Assembly (NCBI RefSeq): GCF_028372415.1
Contig: NC_092873.1
Span: 354,764,660-354,828,659, forward strand
Reading direction: 5' to 3'
Source: Notamacropus eugenii
Taxonomy: Eukaryota; Chordata; Mammalia; Diprotodontia; Macropodidae
Length of the DNA: 64,000 nucleotides
Shown: positions 12,190 to 23,709 of the stretch, one piece after another
How positions within the stretch are numbered: the stretch's first letter is position 1
How the letters are laid out: the number at the start of each line of letters is the position of its first letter
Notes under the pieces: generated by a model
The model's database searches: none
The model's input: only the letters and a program-made list of their open reading frames with translations
What the model was told of the DNA's origin: nothing
Program-made: the position numbers and the translations under genes

Positions 12190-12645
12190 TTACATGATCA
12201 TTCATTACTAAATATATTTTCATTCCTTCCCTAACCAATGAATCATTCCATGAAACAAATAATTTTTTAAAAAATCTAGTTTGACTTTTTCTTTTTCCAA
12301 AGAGAAGACAAAAAGTACTTCAGAAAAACTAAGCAGCTCAAGTCTGATGGTCTATTCAATATTCCATGCTCATAGTCCCCTACCTCTTTAATGAAGGGAA
12401 GCTGGTGCATTTTCTCATCTCCTCTTTGGAGCCAGCCTGGGTCATTATGATGATACAGAATTCTATAATTTTTTTGTACTTTCTATTTACATTAATTTGG
12501 TCATGGTGTATATTGCTTTTCTGGTTCTGCTTACTTTATTCAGCATCAGTTCACATAAGTCTTCCCATGCTTCTCTGGATTCCTCATATTTATCATTTAA
12601 GAGTGCAGAGTGTGTTTTCCTTTCTTTGAAACTCTATTCTCTCAG
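12190..12645 (-). repeat. Old L1 3' end, minus strand
   Basis: Antisense L1 3' region: ttctggttctgcttacttta, cagcatcagttcacataag and ctggattcctcatatttatc. It abuts a plus-strand L1 copy, giving a head-to-head arrangement. Confidence 0.6.
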
Positions 12646-13395
12646 TTGTGAACTGATCCAGGCATTTTGGAGAGCAATTTGGAACTATGCCCAAAAAGGA
12701 ATCAAACCTTGCAATACCACATCTGTATCTCAAAGAGATTAAAAAGGGTTGGAATGGGGATGGGAAGAAGGATCTATTTGTATAAAAATATTTTTAGTAG
12801 CCCTTTTTCTGGTGGCAAAGAATTGGAAATTAAGGGGAAGTCAATCAATTGGGGAATGGCTGAACAAGTTGTGGCATATGAGTGTAATGGAATACTATTG
12901 TGCTATAAGAAATGATGAGCAGCCAGATTTCAGAAAAACCTGAATATACCTCTAGGCCAACTTACATGAACTGATGCAAACTGAAGTGAACAGAACCAGG
13001 AGAACTGTACACAATAATAGCAACATTGTATCATGATCAACTACGAATGACTTACTATTCTCAGTAATACAAAGACCCAAGACAATTCCAAATGACTCAT
13101 AATGAAAAATGCTATCCACATCCAGAGAAAGAACTGACAGAGTTTGAATGCAGATTAAAGCATGCTATTTTCACTTTGTTTTTTTGTAGTTTTTTTATCT
13201 GTTTCTTCTTTCATAACATGACTGATATGGAAATGTATTTTACAAAATTACACATATGTAACCTATATTAAATTGCTTACCATCTTAGGGAGGGGAGAGG
13301 GGAAAATTTGGAACTCAAAAATTTTTTAAAAAGAAAGTTAAAAATTTTTTATATGTAATTGGGAAAAAATAATAATTATTAGAAAAAAAAAAAGA
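12646..13395 (+). repeat. L1 3' end (ORF2 C-terminus, 3' UTR, poly-A)
   Basis: Sense L1. The ORF2 C-terminal motif SIGEWLNKLWHMSVMEYYCA is read near 12840-12905, followed by the 3' UTR (ccatccacatccagagaaag; ttcataacatgactgatatg) and a poly-A run ending about 13393. Truncated at the 5' side. Confidence 0.85.
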
Positions 13396-13695
13396 AACTC
13401 CATCTTCTCCTGGACACTCTGCTGTCTTGCTTGGTTCTATTGCTCTGCAGCTTTCACTGGCTCCTGCTACTCTTCCTCCTCCTGTCCATTAAAGGTCACC
13501 TAACATTCACTAAGGCTTAGTCCTCTAAACTAGGATCTCTCCATGTCTTTCCAAGAAATCTCATTGGCTCCAATGGCTTCAGTTTTCTCCAATATGGAAT
13601 TAACTCCTAAATCTACCTCTCTGGTCTTCCCATCTACCAGGAGCTCCAACCCCAAATTTCCTGTATTCTGATACTGGAATATCCAAGTGGATATT
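13396..13695. other. Unassigned stretch between L1 copies
   Basis: Pyrimidine-rich, with no gene recognised. Parts resemble L2 3' UTR (ccaatatggaattaactcc), too weakly to call. Confidence 0.3.
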
Positions 13696-13699
13696 TCTC

Positions 13700-14270
13700 T
13701 TTTTTAAAATTTTAATTAATTTATCTTTTTTCAGTTTTCAATGATTACTTCCATAAGTCTTAAATTTTCTCCTCCTCCCTTCCCCCTCCCTCCCCAAGAT
13801 GGCATGCAATCTTATATGGGTTCTACACATACATTCTTATTAAACATATTTTCACATTAGTCATGTTGCATAGAAGAATTAACATGAATGGGAGAAAAAG
13901 CTAACCAAAACAAAACATAACACAAGAGAAAATAGTCTGCTTCATTCTGCATTCTGATTCCATAGTTCTTTCTCTGGATGTGGATGGCATTTTGCCTCGA
14001 GTCCTTTGGGAATGTTTTAGGTCCCTACATTGCAGTGAAGGGCTAAGTCTATCAGAAACAATCCTCGAACACTGTGGCTGTTACTGTGTACAATGGTCTC
14101 CTGGTTCTGCTCACCTTACTCAGCATCAGTTCATATAAGTTCTTCCAGGCCTCTCTGAAGTCCTCCTATTCATCATTTCTTATAGCATAATAGTATTCCA
14201 TTACATTCAAATACCACAACTTGTTCAGTCATTCCCCATCAAGTGGATATTTTCACTTGACTTTTTCACT
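13700..14270 (-). repeat. L1 3' UTR and ORF2 end, minus strand
   Basis: Antisense L1: ttttcagttttcaatgatta, ccccaagatggcatgcaatc, ttctctggatgtggatggca, then ctggttctgctcaccttact and attccccatcaagtgg. Confidence 0.85.
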
Positions 14271-14399
14271 ATCCCCTCAAACTCTACACATTCAAAACTG
14301 AACTCCTCTTACTTTTCAGAACAGCTCCCCATTCCAATTTCCCTGTCTCTGTCAGTGACATTGGTCTCTCTATTACTCAGTTGTAAAACCTGTGTCCTT

Positions 14400-14880
14400 A
14401 ACAAATGTTTTTGTTTTACTAAATATTTCCCAGTTACATTTTTTAAAATTAACATCCATTTTTAAAAAATTTGAGTTTCAAATTATCTTCCTCCTACCCC
14501 TCCCCGACCCTTAAGAAGGCAAACAATATATCAGTTGTACATGTGAAGTCAAGCAAACTATATTTCCATATTAGCCATATCCTCAAGAAAAAGAGAGTGA
14601 AAAAAGTATGCTTCAATCTGTCCTCAGAGTTCATCAGTTCTTTTTCTCTGGAGGTGGGTAACATTTTTCATCATGGATTGTCTTGTATCATTGTCTTGAT
14701 CAGAGTAGCTAAGTCTTTCAAATTTGAACATTGTTACAATATTGCTGTTACTGTGTACAATGTCCTTCAGGTTCTGCTCACTTTGGTTTGCATCAATTCA
14801 TATGAGACTTCCCATAAAACCTGTTCATTTTTTATATGTCCATGGTTCATCCCCTATACACAATAAGTTAGTCATCAAGT
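14400..14880 (-). repeat. L1 3' end, minus strand (diverged)
   Basis: A second antisense L1 3' end with the same order of landmarks (aaggcaaacaatata, ttagccatat, ctgtgtacaatgtcc, gttctgctcactttgg), more diverged than its neighbour. Confidence 0.7.
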
Positions 14881-14884
14881 CCTT

Positions 14885-15530
14885 CCAGTTCTTCATTCAT
14901 GTTGTTCCTCAGATTCTACAGATACAAATCTGTCCCTTCCTCTTCATTCCCATCATTATTACCGTAGTCCAGATCTTACCATCTCATGACTGGATTGATG
15001 CAATAATCTTCTGATTGGTCTCTCCAGTATTTGAATTCAAGTCCATGAAGTCCAGCTCTCTATCCATAGCACCACCTAGCCACCTATACTGACATTCCCT
15101 AAGAATTTAAGTTATAAAGCAGGTGTCCAGGTGATTAACTGAATTGGTAGACCAGGATTTTTCATAAGTTTCCTGTGTCAATGAAATCTCAGATTTTATA
15201 AAAAAAAATCTTGTCTAACTCTGATTGAAGTAATAGGTCTCTCTCTTTCTGATCCATTCTGTATTTCAAAGTTGGCTTCATCCTCCTTTAATGCTGATTT
15301 CATTGCATCATAGTTGTCCAAAAAAAACCTGAGGACTCTATTTTCTTTTTAAAAAATTTTTAAATTCTATTTATATTTGAAAGATACTTTTTATTTTTTA
15401 ATACCACAGCAACTTCTGAATATACCCCAGGTCAACAGAACCTTCTCTTGTATCAAAGAAAAGAAAATATGATTGACATCTTGTCATCAAATCTGACAGT
15501 GTAAGCCATATTTTCTCCCTTAGTCCCCCA
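14885..15530. repeat. L2-like and L1-like fragments
   Basis: L2-like sequence at 14950-15035 (ccatctcatgactggattga, tgattggtctctcc), a tRNA-SINE end at 15040-15085 and a decayed L1 3' end at 15340-15530. Boundaries are uncertain. Confidence 0.4.
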
Positions 15531-15544
15531 CCTTTCTACTGAAA

Positions 15545-15670
15545 GGATCATAGGATCATAGATTTAGAGCTGGAAGTGATCCTACAGGCCATCTAGTACA
15601 ACACTTCATTTTACAGGTGAGGAAACTAAGGCTCAGAGAATTGTGATTTGCCCAGAGTCACAAAGGTCTT
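15545..15670 (-). repeat. MIR-like SINE
   Basis: Head aggatcatagatttagagctg, then cattttacaggtgaggaaac and gatttgcccagagtcac. Confidence 0.75.
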
Positions 15671-15734
15671 CCATGTATTATACCATGTTCTCTATGATCA
15701 AGACTATTTTCTTTTAATGAATTCAGCTGTAACC

Positions 15735-16165
15735 CAATAAGCATTTATTAAATGCCTACTATGTGTTAGGCCCTTGCTAAGTGCTTGGGATATAATTAAT
15801 AAAATGAAAGACAGTCCCTGGCCTCAAAGAGTTTAAAACTGCATTAACTTTGGGACACACTTTATCATCACCACCATCATCATCATTCCTATTCTGTCAC
15901 TTTTTTCACGGTAGGTGGGTATGACACATTATTATGACTCATTCTCATTTCTCTAGAATTATGTTTGGCCTTTGCATCAGATCAAAGTTGTTTGTCTTTA
16001 CAGCATTTTTTTCATTTATAAATTTTTCTGGTTCTGCTCACTTCACTCTGCATCAGTTCATATAAAGTCTTCCTAGGGAATGGCTGAACAACTTGTGCAA
16101 ATGATCTTGTTGGAATACTGTTGTGCTAAAAGAAATGATGAGGGAGATGCTTTCAGAAATACCTG
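15735..16165. repeat. MIR/L2-like piece and L1 fragments
   Basis: A MIR/L2-like copy at 15735-15850 (gcatttattaaatgcctact). L1 antisense fragments follow at 15900-16075 and an L1 sense fragment at 16076-16165 (ggaatggctgaacaacttgt). Confidence 0.5.
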
Positions 16166-16725
16166 GAAATAAATTTAATATGTCACTTTCAAAGTTGCCC
16201 TACTTGTCTGTGATTCTTTTGGGCTTCCCTTCTATTCCAGGAACTTAATAATCGCCACCAAATTCAAACATCATAGGTCCTTGGGAAAACTAGGTAAAAG
16301 GTTGGCTTGGTTGTCATAGATACTTCTGGCATCCTGAATCTCTCTCTCCTGAGGATCACTAACCTGGTAAGCCGGAGACAAGGGGTTACTCACCACACCA
16401 GGTTGTCTTGTGGGAACACTAGGCTTCTAGAGCTACTCTACCCTCAGGGGCAGTCAACATTCCCATTGCCCCGGGAGGGCTAGAGAAATCTAGAACTACA
16501 AAGTACCTTAGAGGGTTCAACCTCCCCTCATTGGAAATGTAGACCCAAAGAAGGAGACTTGTTCAACATTACAAAGGCAATAAGTGATAGGGCCAGAGTT
16601 GAAAATCAGGTCTCCCAATTCTAAATCAAGTGGTCTAGATTCGCATCTAATGAGGGGAAAAAGTGAGGGGTATACAGGAGCAACAAGGTACAATCACTGC
16701 CCACCCCAACCTATATTTGAAGAAG
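16166..16725. other. Unassigned, partly SINE
   Basis: No gene recognised. A MIR-like minus piece may lie at 16500-16630 (gtagacccaaagaagg...acattacaaaggcaat). Confidence 0.35.
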
Positions 16726-16727
16726 AT

Positions 16728-17130
16728 GAATATCTAGCATTTCTAGAGCATTCTGATGTCTGCAAAACACTTCATGTATCTTGTCTCATTGGATCCTCTA
16801 AAACAGAGGTGTCAGACACACAGCAGAGAGAAGCATCTGGAGCAACTCCTGAGTGTGCAGTCCAAACCACGCTAAAATAAAACTGGGAAATACTCAACAA
16901 AATAAGTAAAAAGCACAATAAAATGTAGATGATGTTAATACATAGTTTTCTACGTCAGGGATCCTTATGCACCATTTGGTGGCCCTGTTTCTATTTGAGT
17001 TTGACACCACTGGTCTACACAACCCTGTGAGTCAGGTGTTATTATTCTCCCCATTTTACTGATGAGGAAAATGAGGTTGAGAAAGGTTAAATGACTCATC
17101 CAGGGCTATACAAGTATGTAAGTGTCTGAG
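16728..17130 (-). repeat. MIR SINE split by a hAT MITE
   Basis: Antisense MIR runs 16728-16803 and resumes 17013-17130 (tctacacaaccctgtgagtc, ttttactgatgaggaaaatg). The interruption is the MITE listed next. Confidence 0.7.
16804..17012. mobile_element. hAT-type MITE (209 bp)
   Basis: Terminal inverted repeats CAGAGGTGTCAGAC and GTTTGACACCACTG (the latter read inverted is CAGTGGTGTCAAAC). Flanking 8-mers ctctaaaa and gtctacac agree at 5 of 8 positions, fitting a decayed hAT target duplication. It has no coding capacity. Confidence 0.7.
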
Positions 17131-17389
17131 GTGGGATTTAAGTGTCTCTTGCCCCCTTCCATTTCCCACACAGGGAGGAGAGTTGAGAGACTTCTGTCCC
17201 TGTCACTTCTAGAAGGTAATAGCTGATCATCACAGCCACAGAGCCGAGTGGGTATTGGGTGGGCATCTGGAGAAGCTGAGTGACTCTTGCTTTGCCACAA
17301 GAAGGGACTTAACTGTCACCATCCCCCACGTGGATACACACAAACATACTCTGCTATCTCTACCCTATCAATCTACATCTAAACATCAG

Positions 17390-17618
17390 TCCACCTATTT
17401 TTTTTAAAAAGTTTTATTAATGTTCTTTTTTTAAAAAAACAAAACAAAACATTATTGTCACCACTCATTTTTCTAAAAGTCAGACAGGCCCAAAGGAGAA
17501 CCCAAAACACATAGCAAGAAGGTTTCATGGGAGAGAGAAAGCTAGAGAAGATAGGTTCTCTTCTAGGTGGGTCACAATCTGTTTCTTGCCCTGTCCCCAC
17601 TCCCAACCTTTAAAAACA

Positions 17619-17649
<31 letters not shown>

Positions 17650-17750
17650 GTATATGTTTGGGGTTTTTTTTAGTTTCAAACATTCACTTTTATAAGATTT
17701 CCCATTTTAAATTTTCTCCCCCTTCTTTGGCTATCCAAATTTGTGTATCC
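17390..17750 (-). repeat. L1 3' UTR fragment with (TA)n
   Basis: The block tttcaaacattcacttttat, aagatttcccattttaaat is the antisense L1 3' end (17670-17745). A TA-rich tract lies at 17617-17655. The part left of it is T/A-rich without a clear assignment. Confidence 0.55.
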
Positions 17751-17955
17751 TGCACTTCCTTTGTGCTATCTGAATTCTGCTTTGCTCATAGAGCACAGCA
17801 CCTTTTCTGATGTGGGCACACCAAGCTTCGTGGTCCTGTGCCAGTGTCTCCCATGTCCCACAGTCAAATCCAAAGTTCTTGAGAGAGACCTTGATAGTGT
17901 CCTAGGATCACTTCTTCTGACCACCATGTGATCACCTGCCCCATGTGAGTTCTCC

Positions 17956-19197
17956 TTTTCCATTTGGCTAATTCTGGTTTTGAAAGCATTCTTCTCCTCA
18001 TTGGCTTTTTGAACCTCTTTTGCCAATTGAGTTAGGCTAGTTTTCAAGGTGTTAATTTCTTCAACATTTTTTTGGTTCTCCTTTAGCAGGGAGCTGATCT
18101 GCTTTTCATGCTTCTCTTTCATCCCTCTCATTTCTCTTCCCAGTTTTTCCTCCACCTCTCTAACTTGATTTTCAAAATTCTTTTTGAGCTCTTCCATGGC
18201 CTGAGCCCATTGGGTGGGCTGGGGCACAGAATCCTTGATTTCTGTGTCTTTGCCTGATGGTAAGCATTGTTCTTCCTCGTCAGAAAGGAAGGGAGGAAGA
18301 GTCTTTTCTCCGAGAAAGTACCCTTCAATAGTTTTATTTCTTTTCCCTTTTCTTGGCATTCTCCCCAGCCAGTGGCTAGACCTCTGAATATTCTCCTCAC
18401 ACCCACCTCGCCTCCTGGTCCTCCCAGCCAGCGTTTGGGGACTGGGATTCAAATGCTGCTTCCCACCTTAGGGCTTTTGGCGGGGGCAGGGCTGCTATTC
18501 AGTGTGAGAATTAAGTTCAGGTGGTCAGGTAGGGGCAGGGCCGCCTCTCAGGCTCTGTTCCCTCAGGGGGTTTATGCACAGACCTTCCACAATGGATCCA
18601 GGCTCCCGCCCGCTTGGGGAGCCCCTGTCTGCAGCCGCCTCTCAGCTTCTATCTCCTGGGGGGGCCCGAGCCATGGGGGCACCCCACTCCCCTCTCGACC
18701 CGCCAAAGAGACTCTCTCACCGACCATCCTCACCTGTGGGTGGAGGGACTTGTGCCACCACTGGAGATCCCGTCTCTAAAGCCTGCTCGGATCTGTACCT
18801 CTCGGAGCCGCGGCCGCCGCAGGTCTGGGCTGGGCTCCACGTCTGCAGCGCGACGGACCTTTTGCGAGAGGTTTGCAGTTCCCTCTGTGGGTGGAGGGAC
18901 CCGCGTGGCCACAGGAGATCCTGTCCCCCGTAGCCCACTTGGATCTTTTCCTCATGGTGTCGCGGCTGCTGCAGGGCTGCACTCAGCTCCCAGTCCCGGC
19001 GCCCAGTCCGCAGCACGAAGGACCCCCCGCGAGAGGTTTCCAGGTCTCTCCGGAACAGAAATCTCTCTCGCTCCAATATTCCGTGGCCTCTGGGTGCAGA
19101 ATTCGCCGTAAGTTACTCCCCTCTAGCCATTCTGTGGGTTGTGTGTTCGGAACTATGTGTATGTGCGTCTTTCTACTCCACCATCTTGGCTCCGCCC
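17956..19197 (-). mobile_element. L1 insertion with 5' UTR and ORF1 start, 3'-truncated
   Basis: On the minus strand the element begins at a GC-rich 5' UTR carrying CAAGATGG (YY1-type, complement of 19181-19188), as in other mammalian L1s. It runs into ORF1, whose ATG is at 18359 (MPRKGKRNKTIEG...), followed by a long Lys/Glu-rich coiled coil. It stops after about 134 codons at an A-rich spot (CAAATGGAAAA). The 17-mer CCCCATGTGAGTTCTCC flanks both sides (17939-17955 and 19198-19214), a target-site duplication in the RTE host. Usual L1 copies lose the 5' end; this one lost the 3' end. Confidence 0.85.
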
Positions 19198-20336
19198 CCC
19201 CATGTGAGTTCTCCATAAAATAGTCTTTTTGGCAAGTGTACATTTCACTTTCAAACAATGTGCCAGCCCATTGGAATTGAGCTCGCTGAAGCATAGTTTG
19301 AATGCTTGGCAGTTCAGCTCGAGCAAGAACTTCAGTGTCTGGTACCTTATCCTGCCAGGTGATCCTTAGAATCTTCCTAAGACAGTTCAAATGGAAGCAA
19401 TTCTGTTTCCTGGCATGGCGCTCATAGATTGTCCATGTTTCACAGGCATCCAACAATGAGGTCAGAACAATGGCTCTGTAGATCTTCAGTTTGGTAGTCA
19501 GTCTAATGCCTCTTCTCTCCCAAACTTTTCTTTGCCTTCCAAACACTGAGCCAACTCTGGAAATGCATGTGTCAACCTCATTATCATTGTGTACACCCCT
19601 GAAAAGTACACCACCGAGGTAAGAGAACTTATTCGCAGCATTCAAAACTTCACCATTTGTTGTAACTGATGGTTCCATGTATGGATGGAATGGTGGTGGC
19701 TGATGGAGCACCTGTGTTTTCTTGGTGTTAATTATTAGGCCAAAATTGACCCATACTTTGTTGCATTTCAGCTTTAGAGGCTTAATTGAGTATACAATCA
19801 TCTGCACACAGAAAATCATGCACCAAAACTCCCTCCACTTTGGTCTTGGCTTGTAGCCTTTTCAAATTGAAGAACTTACCATCTATATGGTAGTTGACCT
19901 TGATGCCAGGGTCATCCTTATTGAAAGTATTTGACAACGTAGCTGAAAACATCATGCTAAAAAGCATAGGAGCAACGCACAGCCCTGTTTCATTCCACTG
20001 GTGACTGGAAGGCACGACAGCATTGTCCACCATCCAGAATCTGGGCAAACATGCCATCATGAAATTGACATATAATACTGATGAACTTCTCTGGGCAACC
20101 AAATTTAGACATAATTTTCCATAAGCCTTCACAACTAACAGTGTCAAAGGCCTTGGTAAGATCTGCAAATGTTGTATACAGACCTCTGTTCTGCTCCTGG
20201 CATTTCTCCTGGAGCTTTTGGACAGCAAAATCGACCTTTTGTGAAGCCATACTGGCTCTCAGGTAGATGACCATCTTCTAGGTAAAGGATCACCCTATTA
20301 AGGAGGACTCTAGCAAGAATTTTGCAGGCAATGACT

Positions 20337-20354
20337 GAGAGAGAGAGAGAGAGA

Positions 20355-20394
<40 letters not shown>
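20337..20394. repeat. (GA)n(CA)n compound microsatellite
   Basis: About ten GA units then about nineteen CA units, lying inside the reverse transcriptase region of the RTE copy. Confidence 0.95.
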
Positions 20395-20395
<1 letters not shown>

Positions 20396-20869
20396 CCCCC
20401 ACCCCACCCCCCGCTGTGATTGCACAGGACAGTCTATTCCCTTTACCCTTATAGAGATGGACAGTGGAGGCATCCTTGAACTCCTGAGGGATAACCTCCT
20501 CTTCCCACATAACCTGGAAAATTTCAGCCAACTTTTGTATGAGCAATGGTCCCGCTACCTTGTAAATCTCAGCTGGAATAGAATCAGCACCAGGTGCTTT
20601 GCCACATGGAAAGAACTTAATGGCCCTCAAAACCTCTTCTTCAGTTGGAAGTTCAGCTAAGGAGGGATGGACTTCAACCTGATGTAAACACTCAATGACC
20701 TCAGCATTGATTGATGATGGTCTGTTGAGAACACTATGGAAGTGTTCAGCCCATCTCTCTAGGATTATGTCCTTATCACTAATCAATGTGGCTCCATCAG
20801 CGCTGAGTAGTTGAGATGCACCACAGGTTTTTAGTCCATAAATAGCTTTCAGGGAATCAAAAAAGTATA

Positions 20870-21100
20870 CATGTGCAATCATATTAAACATATTTTCACA
20901 TTAGTCATGTTGTAAAGAAGAATTAGCACCAAAGGGGAAAACCACAAGAAAGAAAAAAAAGGAAAAATAGTCAGCTTCGGTCTTCATTCGGACTCCATAG
21001 TTCTTTCTTTGGATGTGGATGGCGTTTTCCATCACGAGTCTTTTGGATTGTCTTCAATCATTGCACTGCTGAGCTGAGCGAAGTCTGTCAAAGTTGGTCA
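20870..21100 (-). repeat. L1 3' end, minus strand
   Basis: Antisense L1 3' UTR: tcatattaaacatattttca, cattagtcatgttgt, ggatgtggatggcgttttcc, aagtctgtcaaagttg. It cuts off the 5' side of the RTE copy. Confidence 0.8.
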
Positions 21101-21104
21101 GCAC

Positions 21105-21370
21105 ACTAGAAGACTTGGAAGATGTAATTACTGAACTATTCACAATTATCTTTGACAAACTATATGGTACAAGAGATGGTGAACCACAGGCAATTGTTGC
21201 CCTGATTTTCAAAAAAAGGACGAGAGTGAGTTTTGCAAACTATATGCTGGTGAATATCGTTTTAATTCCTGGCAACATTCTTGAATATGTTTTTTACAGC
21301 CTAGGTGCTTCTAAATAATAGACTCCCTGAAAGTAACCCTGGGATCAAGGCATGCTTTGAGTCAAATCAT
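21105..21370 (+). repeat. L3/CR1 LINE fragment
   Basis: The segment cctgattttcaaaaaaagga, tgagttttgcaaactatatg, tttaattcctggcaacattc matches the reverse-transcriptase N-terminal region of vertebrate CR1/L3 elements (family knowledge). It is broken and has no intact frame. Confidence 0.55.
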
Positions 21371-21371
21371 A

Positions 21372-21605
21372 GGTACAGCAGAAGGAGAATTGGATCTTAA
21401 TTCAGAAAGAAGTGAGTTCAAATCTAATCTCAGACACTGGCTGTGAGATCGTGGGCAAGCTGCTTAACCTCTTTCTACTTTAGTTCTCTCTGTTGTAAAA
21501 TGGGCAAAATAATAACAGCTACCTCCCAGGGTTTTTGTGAGAAAAAGATAATATATGCAAAGTACCTTACCAACTTTAAAGCATCATGTAAATGCTGTTA
21601 TGAGC
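21372..21605 (+). repeat. MIR SINE
   Basis: Sense MIR: agtgagttcaaatctaatct, gatcgtgggcaagctgctta, ttgtaaaatgggcaaaataa, and a 3' part with atatgcaaagtacctta. Confidence 0.8.
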
Positions 21606-22440
21606 CCCCACTAATGTTCCTTTTACTAGATTAAACAGAAGACACAGTCCAAAGCAAAAGACATTTAATTGACTAGCTCAAGACAGACAATCAGGAAAAT
21701 TCTACCCATTTACAGCAGAAAATACTTTCCTACAAATTCCAGCAGCAAATTATCCACCCACTTCCCTGTGGAGAGTCTAATAATCCCTGTCCTCTCTCAT
21801 TGACTCATCACCTGTCGCCTGGATGATTGCATCACCCTTCTAATTGGTCTCCCTGACTCAAGTCTCTACAAACTCTCATCCATCCTACACACTGCTGCCT
21901 AAGTAATTTTCCATAAGCACAGATTTGACTATGACTTTCCTATTCAATCAAATATGGTGGTTTCCTTTTGTCTCTAGAATAAAATATAAACTTTTCTGTT
22001 TCACTTTTAAAATACTATACAGTCTGGTCCCAACCTATCTTTTCAGCCACATGGAATATTATTCTGCTTCCATGTTCTGTGATATAGCCTAACTGGCCTT
22101 CTTTCTGTTCCTCACCTATAGTACTCCATCTTCTATCTCTGTGCCTTTGAACATGCCTAGAATGGATTCCCTCCTTACCTCTGATAAATGGAGTTCTCTT
22201 CCTTCAATATGCAGCTCAGTTGCCATCTTCATCAGACCTTTCCTCCAACTGCCCTGACTCCCACACTGTCTCATATTTAACTACTCTGTATATGTTTCTA
22301 TTTAATGACTTTATATTTATGCTGCTTGTCTTTTCCATCAAAATGTAAGCCCTTTGGGAGCTAGGATTGTTTCATTATTTGTACTTATACTCCCAGTGCA
22401 TGGCTGGCACACAGTAGGTGATTAATAAGTACTTGCAATT
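21606..22440 (+). repeat. L2 LINE 3' UTR
   Basis: Long L2 3' region from about 21790: attggtctccctgactcaag, tagaataaaatataaac, acagtctggtcccaacctat, tgtaagccctttgggagc, and the L2 tail ggcacacagtaggtgattaa ending about 22440. Positions 21606-21790 are less certain. Confidence 0.75.
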
Positions 22441-22610
22441 CATATGGAGTCTGAATGCAGATCGAAGCATACTAATTTCTCTTTTTTTGTTGTTTTTTTC
22501 TCATGGCTTTTCCCTTTTGTTCTGATTCTTCTTTCACAACATGACTAATGTGGAAATATGTTTAATATGATTGTATATATACATATACATACATACATAT
22601 ATATACATAT

Positions 22611-22642
<32 letters not shown>

Positions 22643-22795
22643 GTATCCTTTATCAGATAGCTTGCTGTCTTGGGGAGGAAGGAGGAGAGGGAGGGAGAAA
22701 AAAAATTGGACCTCAAAATCTTATAGAAGTGAATGTTGAAAATTACCTTTACATGTAACTGGAAAAAAAAATATTAAGAGGAAAAAAAAATAAGT
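22441..22795 (+). repeat. L1 3' UTR with (TA)n and poly-A
   Basis: Sense L1 3' end: tatggagtctgaatgcagat, cacaacatgactaatgtgga, ggacctcaaaatcttataga, acatgtaactggaaaaaaaa. An expanded AT/TACA tract is at 22572-22648. Confidence 0.85.
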
Positions 22796-22827
22796 ACCTG
22801 TGGACTGATCACTCTATTGATTTAAGC

Positions 22828-22996
22828 CAGGGCAGGATGAGGCGGGGGGGGGACCCTGTAGTCTTGAGACTACCTATGGCCCTCTAGGTCCTCAAGTGCA
22901 GCCCTTTGAATCCAAACTTGTGAAGTTTCTTGGTCAAAGGGTTGCACTTGAGGACCTGGAGGGCCAGGTCCTTGAAGGTGCTGGTTCCCCACCCAC
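22828..22996. mobile_element. hAT-type MITE, long inverted repeat
   Basis: The arms ggccctctaggtcctcaagt and acttgaggacctggagggcc are near-perfect inverted repeats, and the ends read CAGGG...CCCACCC. It is the same family as the copy at 28497-28699. Confidence 0.7.
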
Positions 22997-23105
22997 TTCC
23001 TAGTATAGGAAGTTTGCAGGCTCCCATGTTTTCCCTGCTTGCCTCGGCTTACGATTTGCCCTGTCTCCCAAAAGTCCTGTTTTCCCAATACTTTGAGAGG
23101 GAAAC

Positions 23106-23709
23106 TGTTAGGGGTGTAAGCTCAGTTTCATGAGGACAGTCTCGGGCAGGTAAAAGTGAGGACCTCTAAATCTTAGAGTTCTCATGAGGCCCCCCAGGGA
23201 ACAGCTGGGGATTGAGGTGAGAAACACAGGCTATCTTGTGTATTTCCACCTCTTCTCAGTTGGAAACTTGCTGGGGAGAGCATCCCACCCTTGAGATTGG
23301 CCTGTGGTCTGAGCACACCTGTTGTTGACTAGCTAGGGGCTGAGAGCAGGCACGGTATTCACGTGCAAACTATGCGGCTGGGAGAGCTTAAGTAGGGACA
23401 GGAAAGCCTGAAGGTTCTTCTTCTTCTTCTTCTTGCACTGAGGGGCCCTTAGAGGGAAGAGGGTCCCTCCCCTCTTCTGCTCCCATCCTCTTGCTGTGTG
23501 ATCCTTGTCTCTTGGCAAGGGAGAGGGGGAGGATTCCTCTCTCCTGAGGAAGAATTCACTCTGCACATGTAACTAAGATCCTGAATAAATCCTAACCCTT
23601 GTTCGACTCTGGAAAGTCTCTTCTCTCAACATGTAAATCCAGCTGATCACCGAAGACCTGGACGACAGATAAGAAGGCTCGGGTAGTCCATCGGCCTCTA
23701 GGCCGAACA
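23106..23709 (+). mobile_element. Solo LTR of a class II-like endogenous retrovirus
   Basis: The 604-bp block begins TGTTAGGGG and ends GAACA. It is flanked by perfect 6-bp duplications GGAAAC (23100-23105 and 23710-23715). It has a polyadenylation signal AATAAA at 23584-23589 and a promoter-like GC-richer middle. A 6-bp duplication is typical of class II (ERVK/betaretrovirus-like) elements. No internal viral genes are present, so it is a solo LTR left by recombination. Plus orientation follows from the AATAAA. No viral protein is encoded here. Confidence 0.85.

Larger units (their letters stand above)
17760..20868 (-). mobile_element. RTE-clade LINE, decayed ORF2 (minus strand)
   Basis: Reverse-strand reading gives successive pieces of an RTE endonuclease/reverse transcriptase. 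First comes a fingers region with GKAPGADSIPAEIYK (about 20.6 kb). Then come ILARVLLNRV and LPESQYGFTKGR (20.2-20.3 kb), LTKAFDTVSCEGLWKIM (20.1 kb), a catalytic-type FLCADDC (19.8 kb; family usually FADD), and a C-terminal part with FSYLGG, ACETWTIY and LRKILRITWQDKVPDTEV (19.3-19.6 kb). Frames shift repeatedly and stops occur, so it is dead. It is split by an L1 insertion (17956-19197) and by a (GA)n(CA)n tract (20337-20394). The 5' end is lost near 20868, where an L1 3' end abuts. Confidence 0.9.

Noticed and set aside
18267..19111. Several overlapping frames of 110-170 codons in GC-rich sequence
   Set aside because: They lie in the L1 5' UTR, where CpG-rich sequence lacks stops; only the ORF1 start is real coding sequence.
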